Below are positions 31,509-42,510 of a stretch of DNA of 64,000 nt, one piece after another. Source of the stretch: Fistularia commersonii. Its lineage: Eukaryota > Chordata > Actinopteri > Syngnathiformes > Fistulariidae. The stretch lies in the NCBI GenBank assembly GCA_037954325.1, contig JBBMNZ010000003.1:25724392-25788391 (forward strand). Reading direction: 5' to 3'. Position 1 is the first letter of the stretch, and each line of letters begins with the position of its first letter. The translations under genes were made by a program, and so were the position numbers. Below the pieces are notes generated by a model that was not told the DNA's origin, made no database searches, and saw nothing but the letters and a program-made list of their open reading frames with translations.

Positions 31509-31512
<4 letters not shown>
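31355..31512 (+). repeat. Inverted partner of 27360-27521
   Basis: It covers the last 39 bp of the MITE and about 120 bp of flank up to CCTTTCAAGGGCGC. Because the flank is shared, the pair arose by duplication of a segment and not by two MITE insertions. Confidence 0.93.

Positions 31513-31548
<36 letters not shown>
31511..31548. repeat. (CA)n microsatellite
   Basis: About 19 CA units. It corresponds to the GT tract ending at 27355 in the inverted partner. Confidence 0.97.
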
Positions 31549-31550
<2 letters not shown>

Positions 31551-32541
31551 AAGGGGCAATTAACCTGCTGCCTGTTTCTGGATGTTGGAAAATAGACGAA
31601 GACCCCATGTGGAAAAACTGCACCATTCCAAACTGCGACATAACCACAGGAGGTTGCTGAAACAAAAATAAAACTTCAACTCTGTAGAGTTTGGAAAAAC
31701 AATCTCCACACCAAAAATATGCTCCAAAAAGAAGATTTATTTTAAATATAACGCAAAACACTTATTCTCGCATGCATGACGTTTCCAGCAAAAATGAGCT
31801 AATCGGAAAAATGTGTTTTAAAGAGAAGAGAATGATCACGTGATCGATTCCCTCCCTTTTCTTGCGCCTGGAAAAAAAAAAAACCACACACACACACACA
31901 CACACATGGATCGACATCACCTGGGGGTCAGGCGGTGGTAAAGGTCAGGTTGCTACGGAAACGCAGGAACACCCGGCGTCCGCGGCCATTCCCGGAATGG
32001 TTTTTGACAGAAATCTACCTCTCCACACATCCCGACGGGGGAGCATATTTTTCATTATCGACATCCCGGCCGAGGATTAGCGCGTTATATTGCCTGACCC
32101 CCCTCCACCCTCCACCCCTCCGCCCCCTTTCCATTTCCAGCCCCCCTTCTCGGACGGCCAGGGGAGCCGGGCGGGACGGAGAACGAGCGGTTTCAAGGCC
32201 GGCGCTTCCAGGGACAAAGAACCTGCTGAGGATATTGGCTGAGGAGGCGGGAGTGATTCACATGCAGCGCGGGAGGCCAGCCTGTATCACCACCACCTCC
32301 GACCCCCCTTCCCCCCCCCAGCGTAGATCCCGCGGGGGCCACTGCGGAATTGATGAAACGAGCAGGAAGGCCTAATTAAAGGCTCTCAGCTCAAACGCAT
32401 TGATGTATTACATCTATTATGCCACAGTTCAATAGGTCTGCCAGGCAGGGGCTGCAGCGGCTACTGAGTCCTGCCAAACAAACTGAATAAATAATAGAAG
32501 CGGAGAGGGAGGGGGGGGGGGATGGGCTCAACAGGTAGAAA

Positions 32542-32542
<1 letters not shown>
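31549..32542. other. Unique sequence, no gene recognised
   Basis: A (CA)n tract lies at 31884-31906. 32090-32340 is C-rich and partly CpG-rich. A G-run lies at 32511-32521. No exon seen. Confidence 0.4.

Positions 32543-32584
<42 letters not shown>
32543..32584. repeat. (CA)n microsatellite
   Basis: About 20 CA units. Confidence 0.97.
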
Positions 32585-32590
<6 letters not shown>

Positions 32591-32639
32591 GAGTGAAACA
32601 GGTCTCATGATTTTATTTTTGTGCCGAGCGTTTAAATAA

Positions 32640-32886
32640 TTTTACCGCGCTGATGCCCCAGATCAGGTTAGGCACTAAGTTGGGCTATGCAGTGTGTGTG
32701 TGTGTGTATGTATGTTTGTGTATGTCTTTGTCAAAAAAAAAAAAAAAAAAAAACTCACTAACCCCAGCTTACTGTTCTGTATATTTCCTGTGCATTTTGT
32801 ATTTGCAAGTGTTATTTGCAGTCCTTATGTCCTCTATTGTAAGTCGCTTTGGATAAAAGCGTCTGCCAAATTTAATGTAATGTAAT
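32640..32886 (+). mobile_element. Second copy of the 11791 repeat
   Basis: Reverse complement of 11791-12027: CCCCAGATCAGGTTAGGC, a GT tract, an A-run (32735-32753), then TAAGTCGCTTTGGATAAAAG and CGTCTGCCAAATTTAATG. Only the terminal 240 bp are present. Confidence 0.8.
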
Positions 32887-33285
32887 AAGAAGTCCTTACG
32901 ATCCGCAGTCGAAAATGAAGGAAAAAAAAAAAAAAAGAAGAAAAAAAGGCTCAATTTTTTTTTTTGTTTTTGCAAGTTTAATTTTAACGGCGTTTGTGGA
33001 AAAAAAAAAAAAAAAGCGCAGCGCAAATGAAGAAATGGGAATTAAAAATAAAAACACCGGCTCTCGAACATTAATATGTCGCGTCTGTTTCTCTTTTTTT
33101 TTTTTTTTTTTATCCATTTATTATTTATTGAACACATGGTCGGCCGTGCGATGAAAGGTCACCTACATCCCAGCTGCTGCTGCAGATTAGATTATTAGAT
33201 TATTTGCAGGGGGTTAATTTATGCATTTGTGTTGATCAAAGAGGTCGAGGTCAAATGACGAGGCCCTTCGCGGAAACATCCGGAC
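32887..33285. other. Poly-A/poly-T low-complexity stretch, then unique sequence
   Basis: A-runs lie at about 32920-32947 and 33000-33015, T-runs at 32956-32965 and 33093-33110. 33180-33285 is unremarkable. Confidence 0.5.
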
Positions 33286-34154
33286 ATTCATCCATTCATT
33301 CATTCACTCTTCCATCCAAGTATCAATACCTCATCGTTTAATCTTCACTTTTTAACATAGCAGTGCATTTTACTGTTAATTTGGTTTCTATTGTTGTTAT
33401 TTTGTTAGTTTCGTGTCAATGCGTGAGTATGCGTTCCCCATTCCGATCGAAATCGACAAGAAAGCGGATACAACCTTTCACCTTCTCATCCGGACGCCAG
33501 ATAGAGACATAAAACCTTCCACCCTGTTATTCACATCATATAAGGACCGAAAAACATCGTTCAGACGTCATGTAGAGACATGAAGCCATTCATTCTTTCA
33601 TAGACAGAACTTCCACTCTTTCATCAACGCATCATAAAAAAGGAGATATAGAACAATTCATGTCAGATCAGAAATATAAACATTCGCTCACTCATTCATG
33701 TCATATACAGACAAAAAATATCATTTAGACGGCATGCAGAGACATCCAACTGTTCAGCGTCTCATCAAATCTTTGTACTTTTTAAGACCTTAAAACACTT
33801 TATAGCCTTGACTTTGACCACTTTGTGGTTTTATTTGTATTTCTTATTCTCCCTCCTTCCTACTATTATTTATTATTGTTATGTTTTACTTGAAACTCTG
33901 GCATAACAATTCAAACGGAGATACAGAACCAGTCACGCGTCGTATTGAGATGAAATACAAAAATTCACTCGCTCATTCACGTCAAATAGCGACAACATCC
34001 AAGCTTCACCCTCTCATCCAGACGTCACACACAGAACATCTCCTCCAGACGTCGTGTCGAGACGTGAAACCATCACCATCTCATCCAGACGTCATATGGA
34101 GACAAAGAAGCATTGACTCTCATTCCTACATCAGAAATAGAAGAAATACAACCA
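33286..34154 (-). repeat. Degenerate repeats of a SINE-internal segment
   Basis: The plus strand repeats a loose unit of 45-60 bp of the form CATCCAGACGTCATATGGAG, ACATACAACC, CATTCACTCTCTC. Examples lie around 33490, 33560, 33690, 34010 and 34080. It leads directly into a minus-oriented SINE-like piece at 34155, where the family's inner CCATTCAC/CTCATTC text would lie. It appears to be an expanded inner segment, mirrored by the large array at 54241. Confidence 0.55.
33838..33911 (+). mobile_element. Retroposon-like end, same family as 2145
   Basis: ATTTCTTATTCTCCCTCCTT and TTACTTGAAACTCTGGCATA match 2145-2220. It lacks the GGGATTAATAAAG part and is embedded in the SINE-internal repeats. Confidence 0.65.
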
Positions 34155-34315
34155 TTTGAACATCTGGACAACGTTGGGTCTCCAGGGAACCTCCTGTGTG
34201 TGTTTGGACTGCAGGAGGAACCCGGAGAACCCTGAGGAACCCCACGCAGACACATGGAGAACAAGTAGAATCCAACCAGAGATCTTCTGGCTGTGAAGCG
34301 CTAACCGCTATCCTC
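34155..34315 (-). mobile_element. SINE-like repeat, head half
   Basis: On the plus strand: GGGTCTCCAGGGAACCTCCT, TTTGGACTGCAGGAGGAACC, CACGCAGACACATGGAGAAC, GAATCCAACCAGAGATCTTC and GCTGTGAAGCGCTAACCGCT. The last two are the complement of B-box and A-box regions. Confidence 0.7.
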
Positions 34316-34435
34316 ACAGAACACATGTAAATAAACTTTCCGGTCACAGAGAAGAAAAGGTTAGCAGACCTGAGGGAGCTTCATGGTCCTCACGGGCCTC
34401 CAGGTGGTCTGTGGCTGATTGTCTGATCTCCTTCA

Positions 34436-34464
34436 CCTGTGGAGGAGGAGGAGGAGGAGGAGCC
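34436..34464. repeat. (GGA)n microsatellite
   Basis: About eight GGA triplets. Confidence 0.93.
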
Positions 34465-34606
34465 GGGAGGCCGGGATTCCAAGGGCACGTTTATGCATTT
34501 AAAAAAAAAAACATTGTCTTTCTTTTTAAACTGCCGTATCAGTCTCCATTCCCCTCTGCAGCCGGAGAGTCGGCTCGTAACAATAAATCCTTCCCGCCGC
34601 AAACAA

Positions 34607-34630
34607 ACACACACACACACACACACACAC
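34607..34630. repeat. (AC)n microsatellite
   Basis: About twelve AC units. Confidence 0.95.
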
Positions 34631-34689
34631 TTTTGCACCAGCACATAAACCAATGAAATACGCATCTGCTTAAACGCGGCGCGTGAAAT

Positions 34690-35060
34690 CGTGAAAAATA
34701 CAGCGGACATAAAAAACAAACCCGCAGCCCTTTTCACGCACTCACAGCCCGACTCAATTAAAGTTGTCGGCGGGAAGGAAACCCGCGTCCGAGCGCAGGG
34801 CGACCCTCGCGAGTCGGAGGCGGAATCCGTCCGACCGAAAGTGGAAAAAGAAGCCCGGCGGTGTGTGTTTGTCTGTTGGCGCCGGCCAACTCGCCGAGGA
34901 GCAGATTTGTGGGCCGAGCCGGAGCAGTTGCCGGCACAGCGGCGGTGAGATCGGAGGCGTCTGTTAGCAGGGAGGACGTCTTGTTGGGGGGGGAAGCTGA
35001 GGCTTCCGCTCAGGACGGGCCGCGACACGCCGCCGCCGCCGCCGCCGCCGCCACACTTTG
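34690..35060. promoter_or_regulatory. CpG island candidate
   Basis: By hand I count about 29 CpG in 34741-34980. A (GCC)n run lies at 35028-35052. It is one of the most CpG-dense spots of the window and could mark an unmethylated promoter, but no exon, TATA box or known first exon is recognised. The 212-codon minus frame across it passes through a CA tract and an A-run and is not convincing. Confidence 0.45.
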
Positions 35061-35159
35061 CTGACCTGACATATGTCTTCCCTCCGCTCGGGGTGAGACC
35101 TCCCTTCCATCAATGTCACCTTTCAATATCCTCCCTGAGCCAAAACACTGAATTCACAA

Positions 35160-36390
35160 GGAGGTGTTTGTCAGCATGTTCTGTTTATTAGCATCATTCC
35201 AGTTTTTTTTTTTTCTATTTATTTTGCATTCTTTATAAGTTACTATGATTTCAGCATTTTTTTATTCGTTCGCATGATTCAAGCGTTTCATATTTCATTA
35301 GCGTCATTTCGGCATTTTAGATTTGTTAGCATGCACCCAGCATTTTTTATTTGGTAGTATGAATCCAGCATTTTTTTTTATTCATTAGCATTCCCTGTTT
35401 AGTAGTATAATTTCAGCATGTTCTATTAATTAGCATCATTCGTTTATAAGCATGATTACAGCATTTTGGATTCATCACCACTCTCTGTTCATTAGCATGA
35501 TGACAGTATTTTCTATTAGCACAATTCCAACAAATTCCGTTCATTAGCATGATTTCGGCAATATTTTTCATTAGCATGATAAAAGCAATTTCTGTTTATT
35601 AGCAAGATTCCAGCATTTTTCTATTTATTGGCATGATTTCAGACATTTCTGTCGGATTGCATGATTCAGGCATTCTCCATTTATGAGACTGATCCCAGCA
35701 TTTTCTGTTCTTTTATTTAATTACAGTATTTTGTATTTGTTAGCATGAGTCCAGTATTTTTCAATTATTTGTAATTTTTTTTTTTCATTTTTATGTTATT
35801 ATCATCATTCTAGCATTTTCTATCAGCAAATGCGATCGAAGCATTATTTTATTTTAGCATCACTGCAGCATTCCCATATTTTCTCATCATTAGCATGATC
35901 CCGGGACGTTTAATTTTTGCCTGATTCTTGCAAATTTTATGTTTTAAAATGATTCCAGCATGTCTAATTTATTCAGTATTCTCTATTTATAAGCATGCTT
36001 TTGGTTTGGTCTATTTGTTAGCATGTTTCTAGTATGTTGTATTTATTAGCATGTTTCTAGTGCGTTATATTTATTAGCATGATTCCAGTATGTTGTATTT
36101 ATTAGCATGTTTCTAGTGCGTTGTATTTATTAGCATGATTCCAATATGTTCTACTTATTAGCATGTTTCTAGTACGTTGTATTTATTAGCATGATTCCAA
36201 TATGTTCTACTTATTAGCATGTTTCTGGTACGTTGTATTTATGAGCAAGATTCCAATATGTTTTACTTATTAACATGTTTCTAGTACGTTGTATTTATTA
36301 GCATGATTACGGTACATTCTATTTGTTAGCAAGTTTCTAGTATGTTCCATTTATTAGCGTGATTCCTGCATGTCCTTTTTATTAGCATCC
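35160..36390 (+). repeat. 28-bp minisatellite array (TTATTAGCATGATTCCAGTA type)
   Basis: The unit is about 28 bp, of the form TTTATTAGCATGATTCCAG plus TATGTTGTA. It is degenerate before 35950 and much more regular from 36010 to 36350, where two alternating versions (GATTCCA and GTTTCTA) give a 56-bp higher order. The array is AT-rich with no coding frame. Confidence 0.9.
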
Positions 36391-37570
36391 AGTGCCAATG
36401 TCAACAAAACGTGGCCACAGAAGAACCGCATCACCTCATCGGAGGAACATTTAAACCCGAACCATCAAACACGAACAAATACACGCTAAATCTCATTAAT
36501 CAGGAAGCATTTCCAAACCGTGCGAGACGTTGCATCTCACGCCGCGACTCTGCGGTTAAAGTCAGCCGAGCACGTGTTTTGCGCGTGAAGTGTGTTTACG
36601 AGCACCTGAACCGACAGGAAGGAGCCACTAAGGATACACTCTTTTTGTGAATACTTTGTATTTCTGTCGGGATGCACGCCGTCGATGCTTCTCTCCGGAG
36701 CGAAGATTACCATCTGTGTTTGGCGCACCGTACCGACGGCGCACCGGGGCGGGCGGCTGCGGATGCCGAGACCTAATTTAACACCGAAAACGCCACCTGA
36801 GCGCCTTTGAGCTTTTCGCTAATGAAAGTTGAGGAGGAAGTGCAAGGGAGCGTATCCGGCTCCTTCAGGTGCAAAGCCCGCTGAGCCGCAGACGAGCGGC
36901 GAGGAACAAGCTAATGTAGAGCGTCGCGCTTTTTCCTTTTATTTTATTATTTCACCCCGCCGCCGTTAGCGACGCCGGCAAAAAAATTGTCAGTCTTCGC
37001 TCTCGAGGTGTGCAACGCCGCGTGTTTACCTGTCAAAACATTTCCGCGGGATCCTGATGAAGCAGAAGACTGGCAGTTATGGAAAACATCAAAAAAAAAA
37101 AAAGCCATTTCCCAAAGGGGTTGGAGGGTTGGGTGGGGGAGCAGGTGCAGCTGGTGTCACAATACGGTGCGTGGAACATCTCCGCCTGCTAAAGACCCGC
37201 TTCACTGGAGGATCTGACATCCCCACCGCCGTTTCCTTAATTGCCGTAGTTAAGTGTGCACCCCTCAGACGCCGGATTGAAAGTACCTGCCTTAATGTTG
37301 TGTAAAATTATTATTCCGGCACAAAGACGCCGACGTGCAGCTGTCACTTTTGTTGCATATTAATTATGCGCCGTAGTTTAGATAAAAAAAAACAGTAAAC
37401 TTAAAAAGGTACTCGCCTCTTTCTTTTTCCACTGCTTTTTCAAAGGAGCCGCTGGGAGCAGATCGCTTCCCGGTGCACCTGGGCAGCAGGAGAACCAGGA
37501 ACCTCAGCGCCGAGAAACATCGGAGTTGAGACGAAGGTGGAATCGGTGGAACTCGTAAGCCTTTTTTAAA
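36391..37570. other. Unique, moderately CpG-rich; no gene recognised
   Basis: 36640-36950 has many CpG. An A-run lies at 37090-37102. No exon is recognised in either strand. Confidence 0.4.
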
Positions 37571-38054
37571 GCTATCCTGGAAAAAAAAAATGGACAAAGG
37601 CAGCGAGGAGTTGACCGACGAGGAGGTCAGAGCTCCTCTGGCCTGCTACGTCTCAAAGGGGTTGCAAAAAAATGTCAATAAGTGTGGAGTTAGCTAACCG
37701 CTAACGGAGCAATGCAGGGAGAAGATAAGAACACGTCAACCATCTGATAGTCCAGGGTTATTTTCCATGAAAGCTGTGGCAGCTTCCACCTCCTCCGTGT
37801 CATCACCCTCTTCTTCGTCTTCTTCCTTTTGGTAAAAATACGCTAATGTTAGCTTACAACAGGGATCTACTCACAGCAAAGCAGTGCAAAGAGAAGATAA
37901 AAACACCTCCTTAGCAACCATGTCTCCAAGTCGCTCCCAAAGGACAAAACACTTCTCTGAAGTGAATTTAATGTTGTCCATCTTCTTCCTCCCTTCGCCA
38001 TCCATCCAGCAGGACGCTGGTTGAAAGACGTCAACCGCCGGGAGCGCAAACTAG
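37571..38054 (+). mobile_element. Copy of the Myb/SANT-bearing element (family M), clearest start
   Basis: The ATG at 37590 opens MDKGSEELTDEEVRAPLACY and stops after 35 codons. TDEEVRA-(P/L)-L is the beginning of a Myb/SANT-like domain; the tryptophan of the usual WTDEEV is a leucine. Then follow AGTGTGGAGTTAGCTAACCG, AATGCAGGGAGAAGATAAGA, TTTTCCATGAAAGCTGTGGC and CTTCCACCTCCTCCGTGTC, shared with the other copies. 37856-37910 repeats part of it (CAGTGCAAAGAGAAGATAA). The element's termini were not found. Confidence 0.55.
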
Positions 38055-38345
38055 AAACATGCTAATCGGTAGAACATACTGGTAAACATGCCAATAACAC
38101 ACCAGAATTATGCTAATAAAAAACATGCTGGAATCGTTTTAAAACAAAAATTTGCAAGAATCGGGCAAAAACTGAACATGCTGGGATGGAGCTAATAATG
38201 GGATAATGCGGGATTGCTGGGATGATGCTAACAATTAGAAAACACTGGAATCATGCTAATGAATGATGCTAACAAAAGAAAATAAGAATCAATTGAAAAT
38301 GCAAAACCATGCAATTAATTGACAAATGCTGGACTCTCGATAACA
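38055..38345 (-). repeat. Inverted array of the 28-bp minisatellite
   Basis: ATGCTAATAAAAAACATGCT, GGAATCATGCTAATGAATGA and GAATTATGCTAATAAA are reverse complements of the 35160-36390 unit. About ten degenerate units. It is separated from the direct array by 1.7 kb. Confidence 0.8.
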
Positions 38346-39387
38346 AATACAAAATTCTGGAATCAATCTCAGCCCGTTTCAGCGTTGGATCCAGGAACGC
38401 CGCCCATGAAGCTCTCCAGGCCCGAGAGTCACTCAAGATGATGGAGAAGGAACCCAGCGGTGGTCGTACACTCACTTCCCAATCGCTGGCCTGACTGCAT
38501 TTTTAAACAAGAAATCTGTTTGATAAAATGTTTTTTTCTAGAAATTCAAAACAATTCTTCTTCTTCTTCGTGGCCACAAACTGGTTTTTGTTTTGTTCAC
38601 GCCCTGAAAGCCTCATTTGTTGATTGAATGCACCTGGTTGATGCCACTGTTTGGTTTCTTGAAGAGCTAATTTCTTGGTTTGAAGGACAACTTTACCTTC
38701 CAAGTATTTATTTTTCATCCAAAATATTCCAAGACAAACAAGAGGGTATCAGTCGCGCTAAATTAGCTTTTTGGCACCCATTAAGAATTGCCTAAAAGTG
38801 GAATTTGATTTATTTTCTTTAACCTGCAACTTGGAGGACTTGAAGCATTTTGTGTTTCTGTAAACAACCATGACGAGTTGATGTTCTCAACGCGAGTGGA
38901 CGCTCCTGTCGCCGAGCGTCTTCCTGTCGAATCCCTTTGAATAAAGGGAATATTTAAACTCAATCTCTTCCTCGGTGGTTTGTTTCTGAGTGCCGAGCTT
39001 GAGTTGCACCTTTACCGCGCTCCATCACCGCCGGCGTGAACGCAAAATACAAAAAATTCTTACGACTTCCTGGAAGCAAACCGCAGCTGGACGCTTCTTA
39101 GCAGCGAGCGTGGAGACAGATGTAGAAAAGCCCGACATGCGTATTTAAGATTCCCCGGCAACGCTAGCGGGGTATTTATCACGGTGAGCGTCCTGGAAGT
39201 ATTTTTATCCGGAAAATGTTTTAAAACAGCAGTACTGCGTTCCAGAGGACGGGCGGGGATGATGGAGAGGCAAGGACTATTAAAAATGGGTTAAGCTTGT
39301 CTCTGCACTATTTCTAACAGGCTCAGTTTGTTCCCCGCGGGTCCTCGGTAATTTTGAATGTGACCCTGACCCTGTGCTTCTTCAGTG
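38346..39387. other. Unique sequence, no gene recognised
   Basis: 39020-39130 shares faint text with family M surroundings (GCTGGACGCTTCTTAGCAGC). No exon seen. Confidence 0.4.

Positions 39388-39416
<29 letters not shown>
39388..39416. repeat. (CA)n microsatellite
   Basis: About 14 CA units. Confidence 0.96.
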
Positions 39417-39420
<4 letters not shown>

Positions 39421-39934
39421 AAGATTGCCCCACGCTCCACTGGACCTGAATCACACTTAATGCACTCTGCAGCTCCTGTCGGACTCGGTGAGGAGGAACG
39501 TGTTTGCCGTCCGCCGTAAACGTGGTACGTCCGGGCGCCTCGGCGGGACGGGCTTTTTTCGGAGAAAGATGTCGGATTCCCACGTCGCCGTTAACGGACC
39601 CGACCGGGGTTTCTCTGCGGAAGAAAAAATATATTTATCTGTTTCCAGATAAATCCACTCACATGAAGTCCTGCGGATTATTTTGACCGCGATTTATTTC
39701 TATCTATAATTTCATTCATGTAATATTCATACGACACATTCCTAGAAGATTGACAAACCTATTTACTTATGCAATGATATGTGTGATTTTCATAATAACG
39801 CTTCTCTGCACACACCAAGCCTTCAGCCAATATCTTGAGAATAATAACTCGAATCAGAATATTTTATATGAATGAAAAAAAAATGATACATTTAATGAAA
39901 AAACAATGGATGCTATGCTATAAGTCATAATATA
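39417..39934. other. Unique sequence, nothing recognised
   Basis: The right part is AT-rich; no exon seen. Confidence 0.4.
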
Positions 39935-40285
39935 CTGCTCAGAAAGGGAACACTTGAACAACACAATGTAACTCCAAGTCAATCACACTTGTGTGAAATC
40001 ATAGTGTCCACTCAGGAAGCAACACAGATTCATTTTGACTTGTTTTAAGGACATTACATCAAAGTTGGATCAGCCTGGAGTTTGTTTTTACACTTTAATT
40101 TGGAGTGTGATTCCTAATCCAGACCTCCATGGGTTGATACAATTGATTTCCATTGATCATTTTTTGTGTGATTTCGTTGTCAACACATTCAACTGTGTAA
40201 AGAGCAAAGTATTTCATAAGAATATTTCATTCATTTAGATCTAGGATGTGTTTTTTAAGTGTTCCCTTTATGTTTTTTTGCGCAG
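39935..40285. mobile_element. Tc1/mariner-like MITE, complete (copy 2)
   Basis: Almost identical to 18820-19173 along its whole length. It starts CTGCTCAGAAAGGGAACACT after TA and ends TTAAGTGTTCCCTTTATGTT TTTTTGCGCAG. The left terminus has lost about seven A residues. The high similarity of the two copies suggests fairly recent activity. Confidence 0.88.
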
Positions 40286-40850
40286 TGTAGATAGAAGCAG
40301 ACAGAAACAGTTATAAGATAGCATACAAGTCAGTTCCAATGCTATACAATGGATGAACGGACAGATAACGGTAAGAACGGTTGTTATAGCGATGAAAGGC
40401 AATAGATGGATAGAAGCCGACGGATCGATTGATAGACATATCTTGGTTCATAAACCTCTCCATCCGGCTCCGACCTCCTGCTGCTCCTCAGCTGCCGGCA
40501 GCCTTTGAGCCTAATGAAAGGCTCCATCACCGAGAGGGAGCGCGACACTTCCTGATTAGACGCCGCCCCCCGCCGGGACCCGTTGATGTCTTCGGGAATC
40601 GCCCGAGACGCCACCTTCACCCGAATTAAGAAGTCGGAATTCAAGGTTGGAGGCTTTCCCCCGGCTGGCGGTCTCAGCCGCCGGGAATCCAGGGAGCGGA
40701 AGGCGCCGCCGACATGAAGGTTTAGTTCGAAGTCTTCAAGTAACGCTTTGATTGGAGTCAAATCCAGAATTTCCAATTTTTGCGAAAAGTAAGACAATCA
40801 CATAAAGAGACCAGTCGCCTTTTCATTCCAACCTGAAGGACAATTTAGAG
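40286..40850. other. Unique sequence, nothing recognised
   Basis: It contains GATAGAT/GATGGAT-like text at 40289-40440 and moderate CpG at 40560-40700. No exon recognised. Confidence 0.4.
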
Positions 40851-41177
40851 CAGGGGTCGGCAAACTTTAACACCCAAAGAGCCATTTGGGAAAACACCAG
40901 GAGTTACCCTGTAGCTACTTTTTGACGTCTAAAATTAAAGATACCACTGTATATATTGCTATTTCATTTTTTGCCAACCTGTGGTTTAAAGTCTCGACAA
41001 AATGACGGGTCTACCGGCTTCTGCGAGTGTGACGTATATTTTAAGGTCAAAAAATATATAATTTGGCTTTAATATTTCAAGATCCCATCAATCTTCCAAT
41101 CTAGAACAAGAATTTAAAAAAGGGACAAACAAATAAAATACATAGAATTAATTTTCCCAAGCCATTCAGATTTAGAG
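40851..41177 (+). mobile_element. hAT-like left end, right end uncertain
   Basis: CAGGGGTCGGCAAACTTTAA followed by CCCAAAGAGCCATTTGGG is a characteristic hAT terminus. The octamer before it, ATTTAGAG (40843-40850), recurs at 41170-41177, which would mark the right border. However, the bases before the second octamer do not mirror the left end. Either the right end is deleted or the recurrence is chance. Confidence 0.5.
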
Positions 41178-41853
41178 TCTTCTGATGAACATTGTTTTTT
41201 TTTTTTTTTTTTTTTAAATAGTACCGTGGGATGAAGAAGGAACCCAGGATGGACCACGTGGAGAAAACACAGAAAGGGGAACCTGGAGTGGAGAACATAC
41301 ATTGAATTCAGGCAGGAGAACATGGAGGGAACCGTGAATGGAAGACACCAAAATGAAACCGACCACAGAAGCTTCTGTGGTCTTATAAACAGAAGGTTCT
41401 GGGTGACTGAGAAAGCCGTCAATCATCTGGAGAAGCAGCGTGAAGGTGCAGCTCGAGCTGGTTCTTCCTGCCCGACATTCACCTTCATGATTGATGTCCG
41501 ATGTGCCGTAATCCTTCAGCAGGGTCGGACCTCCTTCTGCCGAGCTTCTCGTGGTCCTGAGGATCTCCTGGCCAGTTTGTTTTCCCACTACGGGCACGTT
41601 TTCCCCCCAGAACTAGCCAAACCGGAACGGCATCAGCGAGGTTGGCCTTTCCAATTAACACGTGGACACGGAGTACATTTCTAATTAGACAAAATAATTA
41701 ATATCTTGAATTAGTTACACACCAGTAAATTAGCTTAACCGCCGGGAACGGCCTCTGCTCACCATTTCATTTATCAGCGACGCACAACCCTGCTCAGATC
41801 CCGCCTGCGCTGCCCGTCAGAAGGAACCCGGCGCACAGATCTTCCACCGAGCC
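41178..41853. other. Unique sequence, no gene recognised
   Basis: A T-run lies at 41192-41214. Overlapping frames of 102-127 codons have no known domain. Confidence 0.4.
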
Positions 41854-42510
41854 CTTACGTGATCTGCTGCTGGAGAAAGCTCCGGGAAGCTCCCAAAAAC
41901 ATTGAAATATTAGCTCAAAACAAGTCAAGTTTTGAACCATGTTAGCTATGCTATATGCTAATTAGTCATTTATCACAAAATACCCAGAAAGCTTTTTAGC
42001 TACTTACTGGTCTCCATGCTTGAGGTGTTGCCATCATCACGGGTTGATGGCCTGGACGAACCAGGAGACCACATCCTGAAGAGGCGCTAGCTTCCTTGTT
42101 CATGTCCAAAAAGAGTAAGTCTGGACCACAAGAAGATGATCTACAGAAACCAAACATTCGACACAGAAGCAACCTTACGTGATCTGGTGCTGGAGAAAGC
42201 TCCGGGATGCTAACAACTTTGTATTTTCTCCCAAAAAACGTGAAATATCAGCTTAAAACAAGTCAAGTTTTGAACCATGTTAGCTATGCTATATGCTAAT
42301 TAGTCATTTATCACAAAATACCCATAAAGCTTTTTAGCTACTTACTGGTCTCCATGCTTGAGGTGTTGCCATCATCACGTGTTGATGGCCTGGACGAACC
42401 AGGAGACCACATCCTGAAGAGGCGCTAGCCTCCTTGTTCATGTCCAAAAAGTGTAAGTCTGGACCACAAGAAGATGATCCACAGAAACCAAATATTCGAC
42501 AGAGGCAACC
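41854..42510. repeat. 320-bp tandem duplication
   Basis: CTTACGTGATCTG starts at 41854 and 42174. Both copies share AACAAGTCAAGTTTTGAACC, AGCTATGCTATATGCTAATT, TGATGGCCTGGACGAACC and AAGTCTGGACCACAAGAAGA with very few differences. The second copy has about 25 extra bases near 42210 (AACAACTTTGTATTTT). Confidence 0.95.

Noticed and set aside
34390..35028. 212-codon minus frame
   Set aside because: It passes through a CA tract, an A-run and a GGA tract and has no domain.
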